Assembly (NCBI GenBank): GCA_014728175.1
Contig: WJMA01000036.1
Span: 1 to 64,000, forward strand
Length of the DNA stretch: 64,000 nt
Source of the DNA: Candidatus Fermentibacterota bacterium
Lineage (GTDB): Bacteria; Fermentibacterota; Fermentibacteria; Fermentibacterales; JCC-6
Direction of reading: 5' to 3'
Shown here: in pieces, positions 44,167 through 53,643 of the stretch
How the letters are laid out: each line of letters opens with the position of its first letter
How positions within the stretch are numbered: the first letter of the stretch is position 1
Made by a program: the position numbers and the translations under genes
Notes under the pieces: model-generated
The model's input: the letters and a program-made list of their open reading frames with translations, nothing else
Databases searched by the model: none
What the model was told of the DNA's origin: nothing

Positions 44167-45393
44167 CTAGATAACGAAACGGCCGTCTACGATAACCGGT
44201 TGCTCCGAACCGCTCTCGCTCACCCCATGAACCGAGACCTCTTCCGACCCCAGCATGAAGTCCGTATGGACCAGAGAGACGTTGCAGCCGGCCTCCAGCA
44301 GCTCCTCGCTGCTCATGGAAGCGCCACCCTCCAGGCAATCGGAGTAGCCGTTGCCCAGGGCCACGTGGCAGGCGGCGTTCTCGTCGAACAGAATGTTATA
44401 GAAAATCTTTCCGCTCTTGTATATGGGCGACTCGATGTCCACCAGGGCCACCTCGCCCAGGTAACCTGCGTTGTCGTCGATCTCCAGGTACTTTTCCAGG
44501 ACCTCGGGATTCCGGTCGGCACCGAAGGACGAGACCATGCCCTCCTCGAGCTCGAACCAGGCGCCCTCCACCAGTTTGCCCAGAACCTCCACCGGTCTGG
44601 TGCACCGGAATCTTCCTTCGGTTCTGGAGAGGTCGGGGGTACTGAATATCTCCTCGGTGGGAATGTTGGGGAAAAACTCGATGCCCGATCTGGAGACGCT
44701 CCTGCCGCCCCTGAACCTTCTGTCCGGGCGCATACCCACGTACAAATCGGTTCCCGGGCCCCGGAAATGGATCCTGTCGAACAGTCGGGAGTTCATGAAG
44801 CCGGCCCTTCTCTTGAGCTCGGCGTCCTGTTCCAGCCAGGCCCGGGAGGGATCCTCCCGGTCCAGACGAAGGATGGGGGCGAGCACTTCCCATATCTTCT
44901 CCTCCCAACTCTCGGTTTCGCCCAGAACCTTTGCCGCCCACTTCTCGGTTGGATGCAGACATACGTTCCAGGCTACCCGGTTGGAGGAGATGCCGGCCAA
45001 GAAGCTTCTCCTGGCTCTGCCGACCGCCCTTCGCACCTTTCCCAGACGGGTCGGATCACAATCGTCCAGAAGGTCCGGGTCTTCCGATCCCCTGAGGCTG
45101 ATGCTGGCCCAGTCATCCTCCAGGATCTTCTCGTACCTGCCCTCGGTGAAGCTGGGCACGTACTCCAGGTACTCGCTCTCGGCGGTCTTCTCCACCCGAG
45201 TCTTCAGAAGAAAGGGATCATCGAACCTGACGTCCACGAATACCGCGCCGGCCTCGTACGCCCTTTCGGCCAGCATACGGGCGAACCTCCGATTTGCCAC
45301 CTCGGCCCTTACCAGGACCGGCTGGCCCTCCCGGACGCTCAGGCCGATGGTCACTATCAGGTCCGCATAGCTCTCGAGCAGCCGTTGTCTCAT
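44167..45393 (-). CDS. aminopeptidase, M29 family
   Basis: 408 residues, the length of AmpS/aminopeptidase T. The metal-binding C-terminal half carries conserved acidic and His residues: ELEEGMVSSFGADRNPE, LGEVALVDIESPIY, ACHVALGNGYSDCL and LVHTDFMLGSEE (the HxD pair). It trims N-terminal residues from peptides in the cytosol. It lies nine bases from the Trm112 gene. Confidence 0.92.
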   Translation of the reverse strand: MRQRLLESYADLIVTIGLSVREGQPVLVRAEVANRRFARMLAERAYEAGAVFVDVRFDDPFLLKTRVEKTAESEYLEYVPSFTEGRYEKILEDDWASISLRGSEDPDLLDDCDPTRLGKVRRAVGRARRSFLAGISSNRVAWNVCLHPTEKWAAKVLGETESWEEKIWEVLAPILRLDREDPSRAWLEQDAELKRRAGFMNSRLFDRIHFRGPGTDLYVGMRPDRRFRGGRSVSRSGIEFFPNIPTEEIFSTPDLSRTEGRFRCTRPVEVLGKLVEGAWFELEEGMVSSFGADRNPEVLEKYLEIDDNAGYLGEVALVDIESPIYKSGKIFYNILFDENAACHVALGNGYSDCLEGGASMSSEELLEAGCNVSLVHTDFMLGSEEVSVHGVSESGSEQPVIVDGRFVI

Positions 45394-45411
45394 GGTTGAT
45401 CGTCCCTTCCG

Positions 45412-46122
45412 CTAGAAAACGCCCAGGAAATCCACGGACAGGGACCTGTAGGTGCTCCCGCCGGATTCCAGGAGATCGAGGAACTGAATCGATATCCGAA
45501 CCTGACCGTAGCTCTCCCAGAAGACCTCGGCCTGCAGGAAGCCTCCGCTCTTATCGAACCTGACCCTTCGGCTCTCGGAGGTGGCCGCATCGTAGTCTAC
45601 GGCCAGTCCGAATCCGGCCGGAAGGGATGCGTCCGCCCCCACCCAGCATCCGGCGTGGTCCGGATGCTCCGGGGAGAGGCTGGCCCCGGCGTGGAACGCG
45701 AGGTCGCCGACCGTGGTCCGGAAGTTCTTGCTGCCCACCATGTAGAAGCCCCGCTGGTGTCTATCGTAAATGCCTCCGGCCCGGTACTGCTCCTCCTCGG
45801 CGTCGTAGCCCAGGGCCAGGGCGGGGAAGTTGAGGGACTCGTCCAGGAAGCGGAACCGGGCCTTGAAGAAGGCATGGTCGAACCACTCCGCGTCGTCGGT
45901 CCCGGTGACGTCCCATCCGCCGTAACCGACTCCCACCATGAGGTCGGACACCAGGCCGGCAGTCAGGGCGAACCTCAGACCGTCGTGGGGGAAGGTGCTC
46001 ATGAATACGTAGTACGTGCGGGGTGCGACCACTCCGGCCGTCGGTTCCCTGACTATCCGCATAAGCTCTCCCGAGCCGGCGGTGAAGGCGGCCAGTAGAG
46101 CGAGCCCCAGCCCCAACCTCAC
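45412..46122 (-). CDS. putative outer-membrane beta-barrel protein (YjbH-like)
   Basis: 236 residues, with a short signal peptide (MRLGLGLALLAAFTAGSG). The rest is alternating aromatic/polar strands such as LRFALTAGLVSDLMVGVGYGGWDV, AFFKARFRF, GFYMVGSKNFR and VRISIQFLDLL, ending in an aromatic residue (LGVF), as barrels do. It resembles YjbH/GfcD-type barrels, weakly. It overlaps the dnaE stop by four bases, an unexpected coupling. Confidence 0.6.
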   Translation of the reverse strand: MRLGLGLALLAAFTAGSGELMRIVREPTAGVVAPRTYYVFMSTFPHDGLRFALTAGLVSDLMVGVGYGGWDVTGTDDAEWFDHAFFKARFRFLDESLNFPALALGYDAEEEQYRAGGIYDRHQRGFYMVGSKNFRTTVGDLAFHAGASLSPEHPDHAGCWVGADASLPAGFGLAVDYDAATSESRRVRFDKSGGFLQAEVFWESYGQVRISIQFLDLLESGGSTYRSLSVDFLGVF

Positions 46123-49100
46123 GACGCGACCCCGTTGCCCCTGGTCAGCCTGACGGCGTCGTCGCCCAGGAGCTTTCTCAGCTCGGCGGTGAGCTCGCGG
46201 TCGGCGTTAACCCTGTACGACCGGGAGACCCCGGTGACCTTCCACCCCGAGGGATGCTCCACCCGAACCAGCACCCGGCCCCTTCCGGGATGGTCTTCTA
46301 GCAACTTTACCGCCCGTTCCATGCGCCCGAAGTCCACCTTTCCCCCGTCGACCAGTATCATGATCCCGGCGTTGAGAACCTTGCGGGCCTTCTCCAGTGG
46401 AAAGGCCCTGGTGAGCTTCAGTTTCCGGTCCCCGTTACGCTCGCTTATCTCACCCTCCACCATCAACGCGGCCATCGGCTGCAAAAAGTCTTTATAACGC
46501 TGCAGCTCCTCGTTGAAAACCAGCACGTCGGAGGAACCCTTCCTCCCCTGCAGGGTGAGGAAGGCCATCTCTCCCTTCCTGGTGGGGACCACCCTCCTCC
46601 CCTTGACCAGACCGCCCACCGCGGCGAACCTGGCCTTAGTGCTCCGAAGGTCCTCCACCTCGTGGGTGGCCAGGCTCTGCAGCTCCTCCAGATACAGGTC
46701 GAGGGGATGCCCAGTAAGGTAGAACCCCAGAAGTGATTTCTCCAGGTTGAGCTTCTCCTCCAGAGAGAAGTCCGGGCAGCTCTCCATGGCTGGAGACTCC
46801 GGAGACTCCGAATCCGACCCGTCCCCTCCGAAGAGAGACATCTGGCCGGCCCGCAGCAGCTTCTGGTACTTGCTGCCGTAGTCCAGTGCCCTGTCCATGC
46901 TGGCCAGCTGGGAGGCGCGGTTGCCGGGAGCGGAGTCCAGGGCCCCGGCGCCTATGAGCGACTCCAGCGACCTCCTGTTGATGCTGCCCTGCTCGACCCG
47001 GGCGCACAGGTCATAGATGTCCCGGAACGGCCCGTTTTGGTCCCGCTCGGACACGATCGCCGCCGCCGGTCCCTCGCCCACGTTTTTGACGGCCGCCAGG
47101 GCGTAAACGATTCGGTCCTCTTCGTCCACGTCGAAGTTCACGTAACTGGTGTTTATGGAGGGAGGAACAATCTCGATGCCCAGCCTCCGGCATTCCCGCA
47201 CCAGGGAGGCCAGCTTGTCTATGTTGCCTATCTCGCTGGCCATGTATGCGGCCATGAACTCCGCCGGGTAGTGGACCTTCAGGTAGGCCGTCTGGTAGGC
47301 CAGCACCGCGTAGCTGACCGCGTGGGACTTGTTGAAGCCGTAACCGGCGAAGCGCTCGATCTGGTCGAACACCCGGACGGCCGCGGCCCGGTCCACGCCC
47401 CTCTGCTCCGCGCCCTCCAGGAAGCGTCGGCGCATCCCGGACATCACGTCCGGATCCTTGGAGGACATGGCCCGACGGAGGATGTCTGCCTCGGCCATGG
47501 ACATTCCGGCCAGCCGGTTGGCGATCTCCATCACCTGCTCCTGGTATATGATCACCCCGTAGGTCGCGGACAGAACCCTCTCCAGCTTAGGATGGAGGTG
47601 GTCAATGCTGAACGACGGGTCACCGCTTTCCACCCCGGCCTTGTTCTTGGCATACATGTCGATCATGTGCATCGAGCCCGGTCTGTATATGGCCACCGCG
47701 GCGGTGATGTCGTCGAACTTATCTACGTCCATCTTCCGCAGGGCCTCCCTCATCCCGCTGCTCTCCAGCTGGAACACGCCGGTGGTCTCCCCGGACCCGA
47801 TGAGCTCGAAGGTGGCCAGATCGTCGTAACTCATGTCGTAGAGCTTCAGGCCGGGGGCCTTTCTCCGGGCCATGTCCCGGGCGTGCCGGATGACGGTTAT
47901 GGTCCGCAGCCCCAGCACGTCCAGCTTGGGCAGGCCTATCCTCTCGGCGGCCTTTTTCTCGTACTGGGTGGTTATCTCCCCTTCCTTGGTCCGGTAAAGG
48001 GGAGCGTAGTCGGTGAGGTCCCCGGGGGCGATTATCACCCCGGCGGCGTGCACCGAAGAGTTGCGGGCGATGTTCTCCAGGGTACCGGAGTACTCGATCA
48101 GCTTCCCCACCCGGTCATCGATCTTGGCCAGCTCCGCCAGCTCCGGGACGTCGCTGGCTATGTCCTCCACCGGTTGGTCCGGGTCGGGGGCGGTCGCCAC
48201 CAACTTGGCCAGCCTGTCCCCCTCGTCGAAGCTCATGCCCAGGGTCCGGGCTACGTCCCTCACCACCAGCCGGGCCTTCATCCGATTGAAGGTTATCATC
48301 TGGCACACGCTCTCCCGGCCGTACTTCTCGATGATGTGCTCTATTATCCGGCCCCGCTTCTCGTAGCAAACGTCCAGGTCTATGTCGGGCATCTGCTTAC
48401 GTGCGGGGTTTAGGAAACGCTCGAAGCTCAGGCCGTAATCGAGAGGATTTATGTCCGTGATCCTGGCCGCATAGCTTATCAGACTGCCCGCGGCCGAGCC
48501 CCTTCCCGGTCCCACCGGTATGTTCTGCGAGAAGGCCCACTTTCGTATCTCCGAGACTATCAGGAAGTATCCCGGGAATCCCATCTCGGAGACGATGGCC
48601 AGCTCGTGGTCCAGCCTTTCGGTCTCGGTCGGGGCAAGATCCCGGTCCAGCCTCTCCCTCAGACCCTGGTAGCAGAGGTCCCGCAGGTAATCGTCCGGGC
48701 TACGCTCGGCCGAAGGGATCTCGAACTCGGGAAGGAGCACCCGGTCCTCTTCCAGCTCCAGCTCGCATTTCTCGGCCAGCATGACGGTATTGGTTATGCT
48801 CCGGGGAACCCAACTGAAGAGACGCTTCATCTCCATCGGCGACTTCACGTAGAACTCGTCGGACCCGAACCGCATCCGGCCGGGCTCGTCCAGCGTCTTG
48901 CCGGTCTGGATGCAGAGAAGCACCTCGTGGGCCCTGGCTTCCTCCTTGCGCAGGTAGTGGGCGTCGTTGGTCGCCGCCAGGATGGCCTCCGTGCTCTCGC
49001 CCAGCTCCACCAGGTCCTTCAGAATCCTTTTCTCGTCTTCCAGGCCATGGTCCATCAGCTCCAGGAAGTAGTTCTCCCTTCCCACCAGGTCCTGGTAGTA

Positions 49101-49595
49101 ACGGACCGTCTTCCGGGCGGCCCGATCATCGCCGGCCAGAAGATGCTGGGCCACCTCTCCCTGCAGGCAGGCCGAGCCTACGAGCAGCCCCTCCGAATGC
49201 TCCTCCAGCATTCGTCTGTCTATCCTCGGTTTGTAGTAGAATCCTTCCAGGTAGCCCAGGGAGGAAAGTTTGACCAGATTGCGGTATCCCCGCTCGTTCC
49301 TGGCCAGCAGCGTTATGTGAAAGTACGGCTTTCGGTGGGTCTCGGGGCCCACCTCGACGCCTCCGGGGGAGATGTAGGCCTCGGTTCCAACTATGGGCTT
49401 GATGCCTCTGGCCTTCATCAGATCGTAGAACTCGACCGCTCCGAACAGGCATCCGTGGTCGGTCAGGGCGACCGCGCCCATGCCGTTCTCCTCCAGCAGC
49501 TCGGCCAGAGGGTCGAAACGTATGGCCCCGTCCAGAAGGCTGTACTCGGAGTGCAGATGTAGGTGTACGAAATCGGTTCGCTCAGAGCCCGACAT
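46119..49595 (-). CDS. dnaE: DNA polymerase III alpha subunit
   Basis: 1158 residues, DnaE1-type. N-terminal PHP domain (HLHLHSEYSLLDGAIRF), polymerase core with GPGRGSAAGSL and the catalytic aspartates in PDIDLDVCY, helix-hairpin-helix region, and a C-terminal OB domain with LTRAFPLEKARKVL. Main replicative polymerase. The PHP metal ligands look intact, so it may proofread. Confidence 0.96.
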   Translation of the reverse strand: MSGSERTDFVHLHLHSEYSLLDGAIRFDPLAELLEENGMGAVALTDHGCLFGAVEFYDLMKARGIKPIVGTEAYISPGGVEVGPETHRKPYFHITLLARNERGYRNLVKLSSLGYLEGFYYKPRIDRRMLEEHSEGLLVGSACLQGEVAQHLLAGDDRAARKTVRYYQDLVGRENYFLELMDHGLEDEKRILKDLVELGESTEAILAATNDAHYLRKEEARAHEVLLCIQTGKTLDEPGRMRFGSDEFYVKSPMEMKRLFSWVPRSITNTVMLAEKCELELEEDRVLLPEFEIPSAERSPDDYLRDLCYQGLRERLDRDLAPTETERLDHELAIVSEMGFPGYFLIVSEIRKWAFSQNIPVGPGRGSAAGSLISYAARITDINPLDYGLSFERFLNPARKQMPDIDLDVCYEKRGRIIEHIIEKYGRESVCQMITFNRMKARLVVRDVARTLGMSFDEGDRLAKLVATAPDPDQPVEDIASDVPELAELAKIDDRVGKLIEYSGTLENIARNSSVHAAGVIIAPGDLTDYAPLYRTKEGEITTQYEKKAAERIGLPKLDVLGLRTITVIRHARDMARRKAPGLKLYDMSYDDLATFELIGSGETTGVFQLESSGMREALRKMDVDKFDDITAAVAIYRPGSMHMIDMYAKNKAGVESGDPSFSIDHLHPKLERVLSATYGVIIYQEQVMEIANRLAGMSMAEADILRRAMSSKDPDVMSGMRRRFLEGAEQRGVDRAAAVRVFDQIERFAGYGFNKSHAVSYAVLAYQTAYLKVHYPAEFMAAYMASEIGNIDKLASLVRECRRLGIEIVPPSINTSYVNFDVDEEDRIVYALAAVKNVGEGPAAAIVSERDQNGPFRDIYDLCARVEQGSINRRSLESLIGAGALDSAPGNRASQLASMDRALDYGSKYQKLLRAGQMSLFGGDGSDSESPESPAMESCPDFSLEEKLNLEKSLLGFYLTGHPLDLYLEELQSLATHEVEDLRSTKARFAAVGGLVKGRRVVPTRKGEMAFLTLQGRKGSSDVLVFNEELQRYKDFLQPMAALMVEGEISERNGDRKLKLTRAFPLEKARKVLNAGIMILVDGGKVDFGRMERAVKLLEDHPGRGRVLVRVEHPSGWKVTGVSRSYRVNADRELTAELRKLLGDDAVRLTRGNGVAS

Positions 49596-49657
49596 TTTAC
49601 GAATGGATGAATCGAGCCGGACCGGCCGAATAAAGGCTCAGCCGACCCGATCCACCA

Positions 49658-50836
49658 CTAGTCCTCCTCGTCTTCCTCGGTTTCGTCGTCTTCGTCGATC
49701 TCCGGTCGTCGCTGGGCGGGCTCGCCGGTTTCCTCTTTCCTTTCCTCCCCGACGCCGTACTGCTCCTCGAACTCCCGATACTCCTCGTCGTCGGCCCTCT
49801 GAAGAAGATCCTCGCCGTCCTTCTTGTACCTGAGAGCCAGATAGATCAGGGTCGACCCGGAGCAGGCGGAAGACAGCCAGTAGGAGAGCAGCACCAGGAG
49901 TATCGCCGCAGCGGATAGCGCACACAGCGCTCCCGCCACTCCTCCCCAGGGTTCCCCGTAGGCTCCGGGACCCACCGGGTAGACCAAACTGGAGAAGGCC
50001 CCCACCGCCTCGGGGGCCAGGGTCTGCAGACCCGCGGAGACGGATGCCCCGTAGGCATTCCCGGCCACCAGGGAAACGCTACCGAACAGGAAGGCCAGGG
50101 CGGCGACGGAGAAGACCGCGAAAACGATCAGCCCCAGCGTTCTGCATACGAAGGCCACCAGGTAGTAGACGAAAAGCCTCCAGGACTGGCTGGTAACGGT
50201 GGAGAACAGCTCGAACAGACTCTCGAACGTATCTCCCTTGGTGGTGGCCACTATGGCGGGCACCATGAGGAAGGACAACACGAACGCCACCCCTCCCAGA
50301 ACTATGAGCAGGGACTTTCCCCAGGCGAAGACGACGGCCAGACCGCCTACGATCGGCCCGACTGCGGGAATGCTTACCACCAGGCCGAAGACCAGGGCGC
50401 CGCCGAAGGCCAGGGCCAGCCCGACCAGCAGAATTAGAGGCGTGGCTATTACCGGCTTGTGATGGGCGCGGCAGAACCGGGAGGCATCCTTGCCGCTGAA
50501 GAAGTCGTCTCCCCGTATCTGCTCGAACGTAACCTTGCACGTCTTCAGCTGGGCGAACAGTATCGCAACCACCGCCAGCACCAGGCCCAGGACGAGAAGC
50601 ACTACGGACGGCCAGCTCTCCCAGAAGATCCCGGCCGGAAGTGGCACCAGCCTGCCGGAGCTCCAGCGGGCCGCCAGGCTCTCCCCCGCAGCCAGGTAAC
50701 CGAGGTACACGAAGACGATCCAACTCGCCCAGGCGAACAGCATGGCCTTTAAGAATATCCACATCTTTCTGGCGCTCATGCCATAGCGGGCGCAGGCGGG
50801 AACGTCTCGGACATCGAAACTCAGTTTGTGAACCAT
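49658..50836 (-). CDS. multi-pass membrane protein, function unknown
   Basis: 392 residues with about six hydrophobic helices, beginning near residue 30. GYLAAGESLAARW and the GLALAFGGALVFG region alternate with long hydrophobic stretches. A highly acidic C-terminal tail (many Glu/Asp, ending EDDETEEDEED) is cytosolic or disordered. No family recognised. GGAGGG precedes its ATG. It follows comF in the same direction and precedes dnaE by 62 bp. Confidence 0.75.
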   Translation of the reverse strand: MVHKLSFDVRDVPACARYGMSARKMWIFLKAMLFAWASWIVFVYLGYLAAGESLAARWSSGRLVPLPAGIFWESWPSVVLLVLGLVLAVVAILFAQLKTCKVTFEQIRGDDFFSGKDASRFCRAHHKPVIATPLILLVGLALAFGGALVFGLVVSIPAVGPIVGGLAVVFAWGKSLLIVLGGVAFVLSFLMVPAIVATTKGDTFESLFELFSTVTSQSWRLFVYYLVAFVCRTLGLIVFAVFSVAALAFLFGSVSLVAGNAYGASVSAGLQTLAPEAVGAFSSLVYPVGPGAYGEPWGGVAGALCALSAAAILLVLLSYWLSSACSGSTLIYLALRYKKDGEDLLQRADDEEYREFEEQYGVGEERKEETGEPAQRRPEIDEDDETEEDEED

Positions 50837-50894
50837 CTATCCACCCTCCTCGGCTTACCCCAGATCGGATGACAATGAAACGGGAATGCATGCC

Positions 50895-51500
50895 CTAGAT
50901 CATACTAACACCACTGAAACCTCGGTAGGTCACGGTCACCGCTCTCACCCTCTCCATATCCACCTCCCCGAGGGCCTCGGAAGCGGCTTCTATGGAGCTG
51001 CCGGTGGTTACCACGTCGTCTACCAGACAGACGGTCGAGCCCTCTCCTCCCGGCCTCTTCCTCGGGTAGTAACAGCCGGCCACGTTCCGAAGCCGATCCT
51101 TCCTTCCCAGACCGGTCTGGGGAGGCCTGTGCTTCCTGCCCAGGAGTCTGGCCACGGGTACCTTCCAGTCCCTGGAAAGCCATCTGGCTATCTCCAGCGA
51201 CTGGTTGAAACCCCGCTCCCTGCGCCTGCGGGCCGAAATGGGCATCGGCACCAGCAGGTCGACGTCGTCCCTCCAGTCCCCCAGCCTGGTGGATATCAGC
51301 CAGGCCGCGGTTCTGGCCAGATGCTTCTCCCCGCCGAACTTGAGCCTGGTGATTATCTCCCTGGGCACCCCGTCGTGCAACACCGCGCTCCGGACGGGGG
51401 TGGACGCTCCTACCGCGGTGGGCACGCTCACCCTCGACCGACCGTGGGGATAGACGCGGAGAGCGCACCAGGAACAAAGAAGGCCGCCCTCGAGCGGCAT
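50895..51500 (-). CDS. ComF-like phosphoribosyltransferase-domain protein
   Basis: 201 residues from the first ATG. The PRPP-binding motif VCLVDDVVTTGSS and ARRRRERGFNQSLEIAR are typical ComF blocks. The frame continues upstream of the ATG as RLILRRECAGCGRP, giving the CxxC half of a zinc finger paired with LCSWC. The real start is therefore probably a CTG or ATT near 51531-51539, overlapping the lgt stop. ComF assists DNA uptake in competent bacteria. Confidence 0.85.
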   Translation of the reverse strand: MPLEGGLLCSWCALRVYPHGRSRVSVPTAVGASTPVRSAVLHDGVPREIITRLKFGGEKHLARTAAWLISTRLGDWRDDVDLLVPMPISARRRRERGFNQSLEIARWLSRDWKVPVARLLGRKHRPPQTGLGRKDRLRNVAGCYYPRKRPGGEGSTVCLVDDVVTTGSSIEAASEALGEVDMERVRAVTVTYRGFSGVSMI

Positions 51501-51535
51501 GGGCCGGCCGCAGCCCGCGCACTCCCTTCTCAGAA

Positions 51536-52354
51536 TCAGGCGGAGCAGGTTTCGGACGATCTCCGGTATAGTATCGCTCCCAGAATTATGCCTCCCAAGA
51601 ACATGGCCAGGCTTATCAGCTGGTTGTCGGTTATGCCGGGCCTGCCGGCCAGGTGGCTATATCCCAGCAGCAGGTCCGGCTGGTGGTCGAAGAACCTGAA
51701 CTCCTCCAGACCGAACCTGGTGGCCCCGTACAGGGCCATGAACAGCGAGAACAAAAAACCGGGGTAGGACCTTCGCCGGTCGGCGAGAAGCAGCACCGCC
51801 AGAATGAACAACCCGGCCAGCGAGCTGTACAGCTGGGTGGGATGGATGTTGTGCGGCCAGCCCAGGGCCTGGCTGGGAAGCGACTCCAGGGGAAACTGAA
51901 CTCCCAGCCAGCCGGTGGTCGGTATTCCGAAGCAGCAGCCGTTCAGAAAGCAGCCTATGCGGGTAATGAATATCCCCAGCGCGAAGGAGGGAATGGATAC
52001 GTCGGCCAGCCTCCATACCGGCCAGCGGTGTCTGTAGATGCTGTAGAAACCCACCAGCAGGGCCAGCAGTACCCCGCCCAGCATGCTGAGCCCGTACAGC
52101 CCCTTCCAGAATGCGAACGCGTCCAGCCAGTTGTCCCTGTACTGTTCCAGATGGGTAAACACGTAGAAGGCCCGGGAACCCACTATGGCGGCTATCATCA
52201 CCTGAACGGCCAGGTCGGGGATGCCGGAGGCGTTCAAACCCCGCCTTCTGGCCCTCACCATTGCCAGCCTTATGCCCAGAACAAAGGATACGGCCAGCAT
52301 CAGGCCATAGCTGTTTATGGGGAAGGAACCTATCCTGAACAGTACGGGATACAT
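51536..52354 (-). CDS. lgt: prolipoprotein diacylglyceryl transferase
   Basis: 272 residues, seven membrane segments. The Lgt signature region GCFLNGCCFGIPT, YSLAGLFILA, PTQLY and RFGLEEFRFF is present. It adds diacylglycerol to the lipobox cysteine of prolipoproteins such as the two lipoproteins in this window. Confidence 0.95.
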   Translation of the reverse strand: MYPVLFRIGSFPINSYGLMLAVSFVLGIRLAMVRARRRGLNASGIPDLAVQVMIAAIVGSRAFYVFTHLEQYRDNWLDAFAFWKGLYGLSMLGGVLLALLVGFYSIYRHRWPVWRLADVSIPSFALGIFITRIGCFLNGCCFGIPTTGWLGVQFPLESLPSQALGWPHNIHPTQLYSSLAGLFILAVLLLADRRRSYPGFLFSLFMALYGATRFGLEEFRFFDHQPDLLLGYSHLAGRPGITDNQLISLAMFLGGIILGAILYRRSSETCSA

Positions 52355-52443
52355 CGATTCCTTTCCTTCTCCGGTTCATCACCCGGGGCCTGGGTGGCAT
52401 TCTACGCTTCCTGTGGGGGGCACGTCATCCCCGGTGTCGCCTT

Positions 52444-53643
52444 CTACATCACCCTCCAGGACATCCCGGCCCTTAGGGCTATCCCCAGAAGGAACAGCGT
52501 GGTGACCAGATGGCTGCCCCCGTAGCTGACCAGAAGCAGGGGCAGGCCGGTAACCGGCATTATGCCCAGGCTCATTCCCACGTTGACGAATACGTGGACC
52601 GCGAAGCTGGCGGCCACTCCGGCCACCAGGAACGAGGAGAAGGGGTTCACGGTCTTCCTGGCGGTAACCGTTATCCGCCAGACGATCACCCAGAACAGCA
52701 GCAGCAACAGTACCCCTCCAACGAAACCCATCTCCTCGGCCCAGACGGAGAACACGAAATCGGTATGCCTTGACGGCAGAAAGGCCAGCTCCTTCTGCGC
52801 CCCGTGCAGGAAGCCCTGGCCGAACATCCCTCCCGATCCCACGGCCACCTCGGACTGGATGATGTTCCAACCGGCACCGTGGGGATCAACCGCCGGATTG
52901 AGGAAGGTGGTTATCCTCGCCTGTTGGTAAGGCTTCAGCAGGTTCCAGGCCAGGGGAGTGAGCGCGGCCACCAGCGTGTTTCCCCCCAGAAGAATAACCC
53001 ATCTGCTGAACGCCAGCCTCTTCCGCAGCAGGACCAGAACCAGCACTACGGTGAACGCTATCCACAGTATCAGGCTGGAGGACGAAATCGCCGCCAGCAG
53101 CGGGCTGACCAGCAAGAAGATCCATCCGGGGCCGTACCCGGCCCACAGGAACATGGCCAGGACGACCAGGCACAGGGCGGCGGCGGTTCCCAGGTCCGGC
53201 TGCAACCAGGTGAGCAGAACGGCGGGAGTGGCGATGAGAAGAACGTATATCTCTCCTCCCCGCCTCGGTTTGCGGCGCAGGTCGGCCAGGGCCTTCGCCA
53301 CCACTATGATCAGGGTGGCCTTGGTCAACTCGGCCGGTTGGAACCTAAAGGGGTCCAGAACGATCCAACGTCCGGCCGGGCCACTTCCCAAAAACACTGT
53401 GAACAGAAGAAGCAGACAACTGAATCCGTAGAGGTACGGAGCCAATTCGTCCAGCATCCGCATGGAGATCCTTATGCCCACCACCATGGCCAGCAGACCA
53501 AACACGCACCACAGGAGCTGCCTCTCGAAGATCGCCGTTCCCGCCATGGCCTCCGCGGTGGAGTAGATGGTCAAAAGACCAATGCACAGCGCCGCCGCTA
53601 TGGATAGGATCAACAACAGGTCCGGGCGGTCACCCGTCCTCAT
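52444..53643 (-). CDS. rodA: rod-shape peptidoglycan polymerase RodA
   Basis: 399 residues, about ten membrane helices, SEDS family. Key blocks: LLWCVFGLLAMVVGI, WLQPDLGTAAALCLV with the catalytic-region Asp, and FVFSVWAEEMGFVGG near the C-terminal loop. Glycosyltransferase partner of PBP2 in elongation. It overlaps mrdA by 14 bp. Confidence 0.94.
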   Translation of the reverse strand: MRTGDRPDLLLILSIAAALCIGLLTIYSTAEAMAGTAIFERQLLWCVFGLLAMVVGIRISMRMLDELAPYLYGFSCLLLLFTVFLGSGPAGRWIVLDPFRFQPAELTKATLIIVVAKALADLRRKPRRGGEIYVLLIATPAVLLTWLQPDLGTAAALCLVVLAMFLWAGYGPGWIFLLVSPLLAAISSSSLILWIAFTVVLVLVLLRKRLAFSRWVILLGGNTLVAALTPLAWNLLKPYQQARITTFLNPAVDPHGAGWNIIQSEVAVGSGGMFGQGFLHGAQKELAFLPSRHTDFVFSVWAEEMGFVGGVLLLLLFWVIVWRITVTARKTVNPFSSFLVAGVAASFAVHVFVNVGMSLGIMPVTGLPLLLVSYGGSHLVTTLFLLGIALRAGMSWRVM

